64,000 bases of DNA from Magnetospirillum sp. (GTDB taxonomy: Bacteria > Pseudomonadota > Alphaproteobacteria > CACIAM-22H2). Under the pieces are notes generated by a model. It did not search any database, was not told the DNA's origin, and saw only the letters and a list, made by a program, of their open reading frames with translations. The translations under genes and the position numbers were made by a program. Shown one piece after another: positions 8,446 to 16,747 of the stretch. Each line of letters begins with the position of its first letter. Position 1 is the first letter of the stretch. The stretch spans positions 496,001 through 560,000 of the forward strand of contig JAPZUA010000002.1 in assembly GCA_027532905.1 (NCBI GenBank). The letters are read 5' to 3'.

Positions 8446-9243
8446 ATGAAATGCGATCTAAGCGGACGCACGGCCCTTGTGACCGGCGCGGCGCAAGGTA
8501 TCGGTCGGGCCATTGCGCATGCGTTTGCGGCCAATGGGGCGCGGGTCGTGTTCAGCGACCGCGACGCCGACGGTGCGCGCCAAGCGGCGCTCGAAGCGCC
8601 CGCCCATGCGGCAGATCATCTCGTCTATGCACTCGATGTGGCCGATCGCGCGATGATTGCAAGCGTCGCGGCCGAAGCACTCGATGCGTCGGGCGGCATC
8701 GACATTCTCGTAAACAACGCAGGCATCGGCGTGAAGGCTGCCGACCGTAAGACTGTCGAGAATTTCCCGATTGCAGCCTGGGACGAGATGTTGGCGATCG
8801 ACCTTACCGGCGTCTTCCTGATGTCGCAGGCGATTGTGCCTTCGATGCGCGCCGCGAAATTCGGGCGCATCGTCAACATCGCATCGGTCCTGGGCCTTGT
8901 GCCGATGCGCCTGCAGAGTTCCTACGTGGCGGCCAAAGCCGGCGTGGTCAATCTCACGCGCTCGATGGCGCTCGAGCTTGCAGGCGACGGTATTCTCGTC
9001 AATGCGATAGCACCCGGGTCGACCGCGACGACGGGCTGGCGCGACTGGATCCACAATGCCAACAGTGCGGAGCGCGATCTGCATGCGCGCCTGCTTTCGC
9101 ACATTCCACTCGGTCGCCCGGCCGAGCCCGAGGAAATTGCACGCGGCGCACTTTTTCTTGGTGCGCCGGACAATACCTACGTGACCGGCCATGTTCTGGC
9201 GATCGACGGCGGCTGGACCGCCGGCTTTGCAAGGGATTTTTGA
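8446..9243 (+). CDS. SDR family NAD(P)-dependent oxidoreductase
   Basis: 265 residues. It has the cofactor motif TGAAQGIG at residues 13-20, LVNNAG at 88-93, and the catalytic Ser147, Tyr160 and Lys164 (YVAAK). The C-terminus YVTGHVLAIDGGW is standard for classical SDRs. The acidic residue after beta-2 (SDRDAD) suggests preference for NAD(H). GGAGAA lies 5 bp before the ATG. It is the first enzyme gene of the operon and is separated by 3 bp from the E1 fusion gene. It probably oxidises a hydroxyl of the imported acid; substrate not readable. Confidence 0.93.
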   Translation: MKCDLSGRTALVTGAAQGIGRAIAHAFAANGARVVFSDRDADGARQAALEAPAHAADHLVYALDVADRAMIASVAAEALDASGGIDILVNNAGIGVKAADRKTVENFPIAAWDEMLAIDLTGVFLMSQAIVPSMRAAKFGRIVNIASVLGLVPMRLQSSYVAAKAGVVNLTRSMALELAGDGILVNAIAPGSTATTGWRDWIHNANSAERDLHARLLSHIPLGRPAEPEEIARGALFLGAPDNTYVTGHVLAIDGGWTAGFARDF

Positions 9244-9246
9244 GCC

Positions 9247-11658
9247 ATGCCGCAAGCCCTGCCAGCGTCTCCGCGTCCCGAACTTGCCGCTAAAGCCTCA
9301 AATCGCCTGCCGCTTCCCGAGGGGCTCGACGCCAATGCGATGATCGAGCTCTATCGGCAGATGGTGCTGCTGCGGAAATTCGAACTGGCCGCCCAGATCG
9401 CGTGCCGTGCCGGCGAAACACCGGGGTTCCTGCATCTCTATATCGGCGAGGAAGCGACCGCCGTCGGCATCTGCGCGCATCTGGAGCCGACAGACTGGAT
9501 CACTTCTACGCATCGCGGCCATGGCCACGCGCTTGCCAAAGGCATGGACCCGAAAATCCTGATGGCCGAACTCTACGGCAAGCGCGACGGTTGCTGCGGC
9601 GGTCGCGGCGGTACCATGCATCTTTACGACCCGTCGGTTGGGCTGTTCGGTACCAATGGACTAGTCGGCGGCGGCCTTCCCTCGGCTGTCGGGGCCGCCT
9701 TCAGCGCACGCCATCGGCGCACGCGCGGCGTTGCTGTCGCCTTCTTCGGCGACGGGGCGACCAACCATGCGGCGTTCCACGAGGCAATCAATCTTGCCGG
9801 CGCATTCGACGCACCGGTCGTGTTCGTGTGCGAGAACAATCTCTACGCAACCGCGACGGCTCTCAGCAATGTCACCAAAAACCCCGAGATCGCGACGCGG
9901 GCGGCTGCGTACGGCATTCCGGGCATTGCGGTCGACGGCAACGATGTGGTTGCCGTGTGGCAGGCCGCCAACCGCGCGATCGAACGCGCGCGCGGGGGCG
10001 GGGGGCCGACGCTGATCGAGGCCAAGACCTATCGCACCGTCGGCCACCACGAGGGCGACCACTTGACCGGCACCTACCGCACGCAGCGCGAGGTCGACGA
10101 ATGGACCGAGCGGTGCCCGGTTAAGACCTTCCGCCGCCGCATCGTGGAAGACTACGCGATCGTCACGGGCCGCACGCTCGACCAGATCGACGAAAAGATC
10201 GACCGCGAGGTCGAGGTCGCGATCGAATTCGCGCGCCGTTCGGCCGAACCGGATCCCGCGACCGTCTTTCTTCACACCTTCGCGGATCCGATCAATCCGG
10301 CTGTGGCAAGCGTTTCGCGTGCACCCGGCGAGACGGTCGAAACTGGTTGGCTCGACGCCGTGCGCGACGGCATTGCCGAAGAGATGCGTTGCAACCGCAA
10401 CATCGTCTATTTCGGCGAAGGCACGGGCGAGCGCGGCGGAACTTTCGCGCACACCAAGAATCTGTGGCAGGAGTTCGGTGCCGGCCGCATGGTCGACACG
10501 CCGATCTCCGAACTCGGTTTCACCGGGGCGGCGTTGGGGGCTTCGGCCACCGGCGTGCGCACTATCGCCGATTTGATGTTCGCGGATTTTCTGTTCGAAG
10601 CGGCAGGCCAGATCGCACTTCAAGCGGCCAAACTGCGCTACATGTCGAACGGCATGGTCCACGCGCCGATGGTGGTGCGCGTTGGCTCCGGCGCCGTGCG
10701 CTCTGCAGGCCCGCACCATAGCGGTACTTACCATCCATCCTGGGCGCATATCCCGGGCTTGATCGTGTGCCTGCCTTCCACACCCGCCGATGCCAAAGGG
10801 TTGATGAAAACCGCACTCAATGCCGGCGATCCCGTGCTGATGCTCGAAACCAAGGCGCTGTTCGCGAGCAAGGGCCCGGTGCCGAAAGGCGAACACTACG
10901 TGCCGTTCGGCTTGGCGCGCATTGCGCGCGAAGGCAGCGACATCACGCTTGCGAGTGCAGGCCAGCTCGTGCATCGCGCGCTCGAAGCCGCCGAGATTCT
11001 GGCGGCAGAAGGCATTTCGGTCGAAATCGTCGATCTGCGCACGATCCAGCCGCTCGACGTCGACACTGTCGCCGCGAGCGTGCGCAAGACGCATCGGCTG
11101 CTGGTCGTGGACGAAGCCTACGCAATGTTCGGCGTCGGCGCCGAGCTTGCGCAGTCGATCAACGAACTCGCTTTCGATTCGCTCGACGGCCCGGTCGCAC
11201 GGTTGCATACCGAGCCGGTGCCACACCCGTTTGCGCCCGCTCTCGAACGCGCGATGCTGGTCGGTACCGAGGCGATCGTCGCCGCGATCCGCCGCACGAT
11301 CGCCGGGCACGCCGATCCCATTCGTCGCCATGGCCGCATTGCCGTCGGCATTGCGGCACCCGTCGAACGTCCGATCGCAACCACAAAGCCGCCAGCAGTC
11401 GCCGCAGCACCCGAAGCCAAGATCGACGGCACGCCGGTCAAAATGCCGTTCGGCGATCTTACGGTCAGCGAGGGGCGCTTGGTGCGTTGGCTGGTCCAGC
11501 CGGGCGAACCCGTTGCAGCCAATGCCGTGATCGCGGAAGTCGAGACCGACAAGGCCGTGGTCGAAATCGAAGCGCCTGCCGCCGGCACGATGGGGCCGCA
11601 TCTCGCGCGCGCAGGCGACGTCGTCAAAATGGGCCAAACCATCTCGGCAATCGGATAG
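9247..11658 (+). CDS. Fused 2-oxoacid/acetoin dehydrogenase E1 alpha-beta with C-terminal lipoyl domain
   Basis: 803 residues in one frame. Residues about 30-335 are an E1-alpha domain with the thiamine diphosphate motif GDGATNHAAFHEA (from 168) ending in CENN (195-198). Residues about 355-690 are an E1-beta domain (VYFGEGTGERGGTFAHTK, TPISELGFTGAALG, GLIVCLPSTPADAKGL, LVVDEAYAMFG). After a Pro/Ala linker a lipoyl domain ends the protein, with Lys769 in VETDKAVVEIEAP as the likely lipoylation site. The family decarboxylates 2-oxoacids or acetoin on ThDP and passes the acyl group to lipoate. No E2 acyltransferase or E3 gene lies in the window, so the protein may use partners encoded elsewhere. 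Alpha-beta fusions are known; the C-terminal lipoyl domain is unusual. Confidence 0.92.
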   Translation: MPQALPASPRPELAAKASNRLPLPEGLDANAMIELYRQMVLLRKFELAAQIACRAGETPGFLHLYIGEEATAVGICAHLEPTDWITSTHRGHGHALAKGMDPKILMAELYGKRDGCCGGRGGTMHLYDPSVGLFGTNGLVGGGLPSAVGAAFSARHRRTRGVAVAFFGDGATNHAAFHEAINLAGAFDAPVVFVCENNLYATATALSNVTKNPEIATRAAAYGIPGIAVDGNDVVAVWQAANRAIERARGGGGPTLIEAKTYRTVGHHEGDHLTGTYRTQREVDEWTERCPVKTFRRRIVEDYAIVTGRTLDQIDEKIDREVEVAIEFARRSAEPDPATVFLHTFADPINPAVASVSRAPGETVETGWLDAVRDGIAEEMRCNRNIVYFGEGTGERGGTFAHTKNLWQEFGAGRMVDTPISELGFTGAALGASATGVRTIADLMFADFLFEAAGQIALQAAKLRYMSNGMVHAPMVVRVGSGAVRSAGPHHSGTYHPSWAHIPGLIVCLPSTPADAKGLMKTALNAGDPVLMLETKALFASKGPVPKGEHYVPFGLARIAREGSDITLASAGQLVHRALEAAEILAAEGISVEIVDLRTIQPLDVDTVAASVRKTHRLLVVDEAYAMFGVGAELAQSINELAFDSLDGPVARLHTEPVPHPFAPALERAMLVGTEAIVAAIRRTIAGHADPIRRHGRIAVGIAAPVERPIATTKPPAVAAAPEAKIDGTPVKMPFGDLTVSEGRLVRWLVQPGEPVAANAVIAEVETDKAVVEIEAPAAGTMGPHLARAGDVVKMGQTISAIG

Positions 11659-11666
11659 AGGCAGCC

Positions 11667-12734
11667 ATGCTCGTCGTCCTCAGCCAATTCACGCATCCCG
11701 ACGACCGGCTCGAACAGCGGCTGGCGCGCGGGCGCTGCGAACTCTACGTGCAGCCGGTTGGTGCGGCCGCAAAAGCGCCGATTCCGGCGGCAATTCGCAG
11801 CCGTGCGGATGCCGTGATCCACTACCCGGCCGGAACCGGGATCGGAGGGCGCCCGGCCGATTGGCCAAAAGTGCGCGCCGTGCTGCGCTCGGGTGTGGGA
11901 TTCGATTGCATCGACATTGCTGCTTGGGGCAAGCGCGGCGTGGCGGTCTACAACGTGCCCGACTACGGCACCTCCGAAGTGGCCGACCACGCGATCGCGT
12001 TGATGCTGGCATTGACGCGCGGTACGGCGAGTTATCACGACTTGCTGCGCATCGACCCCGTCGCCAACTGGCACCACGCCAAAGCACCCGTCGTGCGGCG
12101 GTTGCGCGGCGCTACGTTCGGCGTCGTCGGGCTCGGTCGCATCGGGCTCGCGGCTGCCTTGCGCGCGCGCAGCTTCGGGATGGACATCGCGTTCTACGAT
12201 CCGTTTGCGTCTGCCGGTATCGAGATCTCGGTGGGTGCACGCCGCACCAAGACGCTCGGCGATTTGATGGCCACAAGCGACGTCGTCAGCGTGCATGCAC
12301 CTGCCTCACCCGAGACGGTCGGATTGATCGGCAAAGCCGCGCTCGCGCGCGCCAAGAAAGGCCTCGTCCTCGTCAATACAGCGCGCGGCGCTATCGTCGA
12401 TCTCGATGCGCTTTACGATGCATTGCGCAGCGGCCGCATTGCCGCTGCCGGGCTCGACGTTTTGCCGGTCGAACCTGCCGACCCGGCGAGCCGATTGATC
12501 CGTGCATGGACCGCGCGCGAAGCCTGGCTCGACGGCCGTCTCACCCTCAGTCCGCATGCTGCCTTCTACAGTCCTGCCTCGCTCGTCGATATGCGCTCGT
12601 TTTCGCTCGAGACGGTTCTTTCCCATCTCGAGACTGGTTCGAGTGCAAACTGCGTCAACGCCCCTTACCTCAAGACGCCGAAGATCCAAAAAACGGCTGC
12701 CAAAGCCGGAACCCGCAGAGGAGAAACGCCATGA
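11667..12734 (+). CDS. D-isomer-specific 2-hydroxyacid dehydrogenase (CtBP-like)
   Basis: 355 residues from ATG 11667, 8 bp after the E1 fusion stop; a long upstream extension of the frame lies inside that gene and is rejected. The NAD-binding motif GLGRIG is at 155-160. Catalytic Arg240 (NTARGAIVD), Glu269 (DVLPVEP) and His297 (LSPHAAF) are all present. The substrate-side signature RSGVGFDCIDI and VPDYGTSEVADHAI resemble the CtBP-like branch. The predicted reaction is reversible oxidation of a D-2-hydroxyacid to the 2-oxoacid with NAD, which would feed the neighbouring 2-oxoacid dehydrogenase. The stop overlaps the dctP start by 4 bp. Confidence 0.92.
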   Translation: MLVVLSQFTHPDDRLEQRLARGRCELYVQPVGAAAKAPIPAAIRSRADAVIHYPAGTGIGGRPADWPKVRAVLRSGVGFDCIDIAAWGKRGVAVYNVPDYGTSEVADHAIALMLALTRGTASYHDLLRIDPVANWHHAKAPVVRRLRGATFGVVGLGRIGLAAALRARSFGMDIAFYDPFASAGIEISVGARRTKTLGDLMATSDVVSVHAPASPETVGLIGKAALARAKKGLVLVNTARGAIVDLDALYDALRSGRIAAAGLDVLPVEPADPASRLIRAWTAREAWLDGRLTLSPHAAFYSPASLVDMRSFSLETVLSHLETGSSANCVNAPYLKTPKIQKTAAKAGTRRGETP

Positions 12735-13750
12735 AAACGACAACGCTTGCGCTCGCAGCACTCTTTGCCGTCGGCCTCGCCCACGGTGCCGACGCCCAGC
12801 AGAAAACGACGCTACGCTTTGCCATTGGCGCCCCCGACAGCCAGGGCGGCGAAATCCTCGGCATGAAAGCGCTGAAAGAATACGTCGAGTTCAAGAGCAA
12901 GGGGCAACTTGAAATTCGCCTGTTTTTCAACACGCTCGGCGGCAGCCTGCAGGTGACCGAGCAGGTCAAGAACGGCACTCTTGAAATGGCGCTGACCGAC
13001 GATTCGGTCCTCGGCTCGTTCCACAAGCCGATGCAGGTCTTCCAGATTCCCTATCTCTTCCCGTCGTCGCCTGTCGCTTGGGAGTTCATGCAAGGTCCGT
13101 TCATGCGCGAAATGACGGAAGACATGCGCAAGTCGACCGGCATTCGTACCCTGACGCTTTCCGAAAACGGCTTTCGCAACCTCACCAACAACGTGCGCGA
13201 AATCAAGAACCCCGACGACCTCAGGGGCCTCAAGATGCGCACGATGCAAAGCCAGGTCTACGTCAACTTCATGCGCGCTTTCGGCGCTTCGGCAACGCCG
13301 ATTTCGTTCCCGGAACTTATCCCTGCACTGAAGCAGAATGTCGTCGACGGCCAGGAAAACGCCGCCTCGACCGTGTGGGACGGCAAGCTCTACGAAGTCC
13401 AGAAATTCATGAGCGTCAACGAACATATCTTCGGCATGCATCTGGTCGTCATCAACGACCGAGTCTTCAACAGCCTTTCCGAAGACAACAAGCAGATCCT
13501 GATCGACGGCGCGCGCATGCATACGGAAGTGGCCAACTCGCGCAAGGCAATGGACAACCTCCAGGGTATCGAAAAGATCCGCCAGGCGGGCGTGCGCGTC
13601 TATGTCAACTCGCCGTCGGAGAAGGAAGCCTTCCGCAAGACGAGCCAACCTGCAGTCATCGAGTTTATCGCGTCCCAGACCAACAAGGAGCTGATCGACC
13701 GCCTTCTCGTCGCGGTCGAGGAGACCAAGAAGCGCGTCTATAATTTCTGA
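12731..13750 (+). CDS. dctP: TRAP transporter solute-binding protein DctP
   Basis: 339 residues with a clear signal peptide (KTTTLALAALFAVGLAHGADAQ, cleavage near residue 22). The core has GAPDSQGGEILGMKALKEYV, then LGGSLQVTEQVKNGTLEM and RTMQSQVYVNFMRAFGASATPISF. The family's carboxylate-binding Arg lies in GLKMRTM, and VDGQENAASTVWDGKLYEVQK follows. DctP proteins bind organic or sugar acids in the periplasm and hand them to DctQM. The catabolic neighbours point to a 2-hydroxy or aldonic acid. It is followed by a strong hairpin that could raise its expression over the membrane subunits. Confidence 0.94.
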   Translation: MKTTTLALAALFAVGLAHGADAQQKTTLRFAIGAPDSQGGEILGMKALKEYVEFKSKGQLEIRLFFNTLGGSLQVTEQVKNGTLEMALTDDSVLGSFHKPMQVFQIPYLFPSSPVAWEFMQGPFMREMTEDMRKSTGIRTLTLSENGFRNLTNNVREIKNPDDLRGLKMRTMQSQVYVNFMRAFGASATPISFPELIPALKQNVVDGQENAASTVWDGKLYEVQKFMSVNEHIFGMHLVVINDRVFNSLSEDNKQILIDGARMHTEVANSRKAMDNLQGIEKIRQAGVRVYVNSPSEKEAFRKTSQPAVIEFIASQTNKELIDRLLVAVEETKKRVYNF

Positions 13751-13762
13751 AGCGAACGCTGC

Positions 13763-13793
13763 GGCGGCCGGGCTCCCAAGGGGCTCGGCCGCC
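13763..13793 (+). terminator. 14-bp hairpin between dctP and dctQ (attenuator or mRNA-stabilising element)
   Basis: The left arm 13763-13776 (GGCGGCCGGGCTCC) pairs with 13780-13793 (GGGGCTCGGCCGCC) over all 14 positions, including two G-U pairs, with loop CAA. No T-run follows. The right arm ends exactly before an ATG at 13794. In binding-protein operons such elements often end part of the transcripts or protect the upstream message, giving more binding protein than permease. Confidence 0.7.
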
Positions 13794-13811
13794 ATGGGAA
13801 AGGCGAACCGC

Positions 13812-14294
13812 ATGGACATGCTGCGCAACGCAGTGGGAAAGCTGGCGGCACTCTGCGACCACGTCACGGGTTGGCTGTTGCTGGCGCTCGTTGTCGTCAA
13901 CGGCGCAAGCGTGTTCATGCGCTACGTCATGAACGATTCGATTTCCTGGAGCGAAGAATCGATCCGGTATCTTGCGATTTGGATCACGTTTCTCGGTTCC
14001 ACCGCAGCAAGCTGGCACGACGAGCATCTCGACATGAATCTGTTCGCCGAATTCGGCGGCGCTATTTTCCAATCGGCGCATCGCTTTTTTCTGCATGTGC
14101 TTAACACGGTCTTTGCCGTGGTTCTGGCTTGGCAGGGCTGGATCTATTGCACGCTCAACGGCACGCAGACCGCACCCACCAGCGGCGTGCCGATGATCTA
14201 CGTGTACGGCGCCATTGCACTCGGCGGCATTCTTCTGACGATCGTTCACGTAACTAAAGCTGCCGACTGCCTGCTGTCGAGGCGCCGCGCATGA
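13812..14294 (+). CDS. dctQ: TRAP transporter small permease DctQ
   Basis: 160 residues from ATG 13812. An in-frame ATG at 13794 would add 6 residues, but it abuts a strong hairpin and lacks a Shine-Dalgarno sequence; AAAGG at 13799-13803 sits 8 bp before 13812. Four membrane segments are visible (WLLLALVVVNGASVFMRYV; the region after SEESIRYLAIWITFLGS; FFLHVLNTVFAVVLAWQGW; YGAIALGGILLTIVHV). The family signature ISWSEESIRYLAIW is clear. It partners DctM in the inner membrane. Its stop overlaps the dctM start (ATGA). Confidence 0.92.
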   Translation: MDMLRNAVGKLAALCDHVTGWLLLALVVVNGASVFMRYVMNDSISWSEESIRYLAIWITFLGSTAASWHDEHLDMNLFAEFGGAIFQSAHRFFLHVLNTVFAVVLAWQGWIYCTLNGTQTAPTSGVPMIYVYGAIALGGILLTIVHVTKAADCLLSRRRA

Positions 14295-15565
14295 CGCCTA
14301 TTCTGGTGACGTTGACCGTTCTTCTGTTCGCTGGCATGCCGGTCGCGTTCGCGTTCGGTCTTGCGTCGGTCGTGGCTCTTCTCCTCGACAGTTCCTCGCT
14401 TCTCAACATCGCGTCGAGAATGTTCGCGGGCCTCGACAGTTTCGTGCTGCTGGCGGCACCCTTCTACATCCTCGCCGGCGAGATCATGAATCGCGGTGGC
14501 ATTTCGGCGCGTCTCATCGATCTCTCGCGCGCTCTGGTCGGACGCGTGCGCGGCGGTACTGCCTACGCCGCGATCTTCGCGGCCGTGTTGTTTTCGGGCA
14601 TTTCCGGTACCGCCGTCGCCGACATCGCGGCCCTTGGTCAAATATTCATCAACTCGATGCCGCGCGAGGGTTACAGCAAAGCTTTCGCCGCCGCTGTCGT
14701 GACAGCCGCCTCGGTGATCGGGCCGATCATTCCGCCGTCGGTGATTATGGTGTTGTACGCGGCCGTCGCCGACATCTCGGTGCTCAATCTATTCTTGGCC
14801 GGCATCGTGCCGGGGCTGCTGTTGGGCGTTGCGTGCGGTCTCGTGGTTTTCGTGCGCGGCCTAAAGGGTGGCCTGCCGATATCGAATGTCGAGATCAAGC
14901 GTTCGGACTTGCCGCGCCTCGCGCGTGACGGCTCGCTTGTGATGAGCCTGCCCGCCTTCATCGTGGTCGGCACGCTGTCCGGCGCGTTCACGCCGACCGA
15001 GGCGGGCGGCATCGCCGTCATCTACGCGATGTTCCTCGGGGTGTTCGTGTTCCGCAGCCTCGATTTCGCCTCGACGATGGAGGCAATGCGCAATGCGGCC
15101 CGGCTGACGGCCACGCTGTTTTTGCTGATCGCAACCGTCGAGATCGTCAACTATGTGTTGATCATGGCCGGGATCGGCGAATGGACGGCGGGACTTGCCA
15201 AAGCCTTTGCAGGTCAGCCGCAGCTTTTCCTGATCGCCTGCGTCGTATCGTTTCTATTGATCGGTCTCGCCCTCGACGCAGGCCCGGCGCTGCTGCTGCT
15301 CGCACCTTTTCTGCTGCCCGTGTCGCGCGAGATGGGCATCGACGACATTCATTTCTCGATTGTCATGATCGTCAGCTGCACCCTCGGCCTCATTTCGCCG
15401 CCGGTCGGCATCTGCCTGTTCGTGGCCTGCAAGATCGGCAACATCACGCTGCGTCAGCTGTGGCATGAGCTGCGCTGGTTCTTCTACGCCCAAATCGGCC
15501 TCATCCTGGTGCTCGTATTTTTTCCGATCCTATCGACGGGGCTGCCGCGATGGCTGCGGGGTTGA
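14291..15565 (+). CDS. dctM: TRAP transporter large permease DctM
   Basis: 424 residues, about 12 hydrophobic segments. The N-terminus MTPILVTLTVLLFAGMPVAFAFGLA, then LAAPFYILAGEIMNRGGIS, RGGTAYAAIFAAVLFSGISGTAVADIAALGQIF and the conserved IIPPSVIMVLYA are typical of DctM. It is the ion-coupled translocation subunit of the TRAP system, probably driven by sodium as in characterised relatives. It overlaps dctQ by 4 bp and the next gene by 16 bp, so the operon is tightly coupled. Confidence 0.94.
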   Translation: MTPILVTLTVLLFAGMPVAFAFGLASVVALLLDSSSLLNIASRMFAGLDSFVLLAAPFYILAGEIMNRGGISARLIDLSRALVGRVRGGTAYAAIFAAVLFSGISGTAVADIAALGQIFINSMPREGYSKAFAAAVVTAASVIGPIIPPSVIMVLYAAVADISVLNLFLAGIVPGLLLGVACGLVVFVRGLKGGLPISNVEIKRSDLPRLARDGSLVMSLPAFIVVGTLSGAFTPTEAGGIAVIYAMFLGVFVFRSLDFASTMEAMRNAARLTATLFLLIATVEIVNYVLIMAGIGEWTAGLAKAFAGQPQLFLIACVVSFLLIGLALDAGPALLLLAPFLLPVSREMGIDDIHFSIVMIVSCTLGLISPPVGICLFVACKIGNITLRQLWHELRWFFYAQIGLILVLVFFPILSTGLPRWLRG

Positions 15566-16740
15566 ATCTCGAGACGCCCGCCACGCGGCGCGCCTGCCGC
15601 ATTGTGCGTATCACCAGCTATGTCGTGGGCATGCGGTGGCGCAATTGCGTCTTCGCCCATGTCGAGACCGACGACGGGATCTGCGGGGTCGGGGAGGGGT
15701 CGCTCGAATACCAGCCGCAGGCCGTTGCGGCAGCCATCGATCAGCTTGCGCACCGCTACGCGATTGGCGCTTCGGCGTTTTCCATTGAGCGGTTGTCCAC
15801 CGACATTCAGCGTAATGAATTCATGCATGGTCCCATCCTCAACAGTGCCATTGCCGCTATCGAGACGGCGATGTGGGACATTGTCGGAAAAGCACTCGAC
15901 CGGCCAATCTACGATTTGCTCGGCGGGCGCATGTACGAACGTCTCCCGGCATACGCCAACGCTTGGTACGGCCAGGCAAGCTCTCCGGCCGAGATGGAGA
16001 AAGCCGCCGCTGCCGTCGCGGCGAAGGGATATCGCGGCCTTAAATTCGATCCGTTCGGCGACAGCGGGCGCGATCCTTCCGCCGCTGAGATCCGCAAGGC
16101 GCTCGATCTCGTGGCTGCCGTGCGCCAGGGCGTCGGACCCGACGTCGATATGCTGATCGATGCCCACGGGCGTTTCAGCGTGGGCGCCGCGATCGACGTA
16201 TGCCGCAAGCTCGAACCGTTCGGGCTCTATTGGATGGAAGAGCCGGTCGACCCGGAAAATCACGGCGCGCTGGCCGCCGTCGGGCGTGCCATCCCGCAGC
16301 GTCTGGCAACCGGCGAGCGCTGCACCAGCCGCTATCTGCTGCAGTCGCTGCTCGCCAGCAACGAGATCGACGTGCTGCAGCCCGACCTCATTCATGTCGG
16401 CGGCATTCTCGAAGGCAAAAAGATCGCCGCGATTGCGGATGCGGCCTATATCCCGGTTTCGTTTCACAATCCGTTCGGACCCGTCGCGACTGCGGCCGCA
16501 ATCCAACTCGATGCGTGTACGTCGAACATTGTGATGCAGGAGAGTTTCTGCGAATACGACGTGCTGATGCGTTTCGATCTGCTCGACCACGCACCCCGAC
16601 CGGTGGACGGGCATTACGACATCCCTGAGCGGCCGGGCCTCGGCGTCGGCGAGTTCCGGCCGGAGGTGGCGCTCGCTCATCCGTTCGACCGCGACGCGTT
16701 CCTGCCGCTGTTCCGCAGCGGCTGGGCGACCCGGTTCTGA
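15550..16740 (+). CDS. Mandelate racemase/muconate lactonizing enzyme family dehydratase
   Basis: 396 residues. The capping domain (about 15-140) contains ETDDGICGVGEGS. The barrel carries Lys165 in LKFDPF, metal ligands Asp204 (IDAHGR), Glu231 (MEEP) and Glu256 (ATGERC), and His306 (VSFHNPFGP) as the likely catalytic base or acid paired with an Asp near 275-279. This pattern fits the acid-sugar dehydratases of the mandelate racemase subgroup (galactonate dehydratase-like), which remove water from an aldonic or aldaric acid to give a 2-keto-3-deoxy acid. Its place directly after the TRAP genes supports this. Substrate identity needs assay. The frame overlaps dctM by 16 bp. Confidence 0.92.
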   Translation: MAAGLNLETPATRRACRIVRITSYVVGMRWRNCVFAHVETDDGICGVGEGSLEYQPQAVAAAIDQLAHRYAIGASAFSIERLSTDIQRNEFMHGPILNSAIAAIETAMWDIVGKALDRPIYDLLGGRMYERLPAYANAWYGQASSPAEMEKAAAAVAAKGYRGLKFDPFGDSGRDPSAAEIRKALDLVAAVRQGVGPDVDMLIDAHGRFSVGAAIDVCRKLEPFGLYWMEEPVDPENHGALAAVGRAIPQRLATGERCTSRYLLQSLLASNEIDVLQPDLIHVGGILEGKKIAAIADAAYIPVSFHNPFGPVATAAAIQLDACTSNIVMQESFCEYDVLMRFDLLDHAPRPVDGHYDIPERPGLGVGEFRPEVALAHPFDRDAFLPLFRSGWATRF

Positions 16741-16747
16741 GTCGGCA

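Noticed and set aside
9661-11637. 658-codon antisense frame opposite the E1 fusion gene
   Set aside because: It is a shadow of a highly conserved + strand gene in GC-rich DNA; the product has no recognisable domain and a composition typical of antisense translation.
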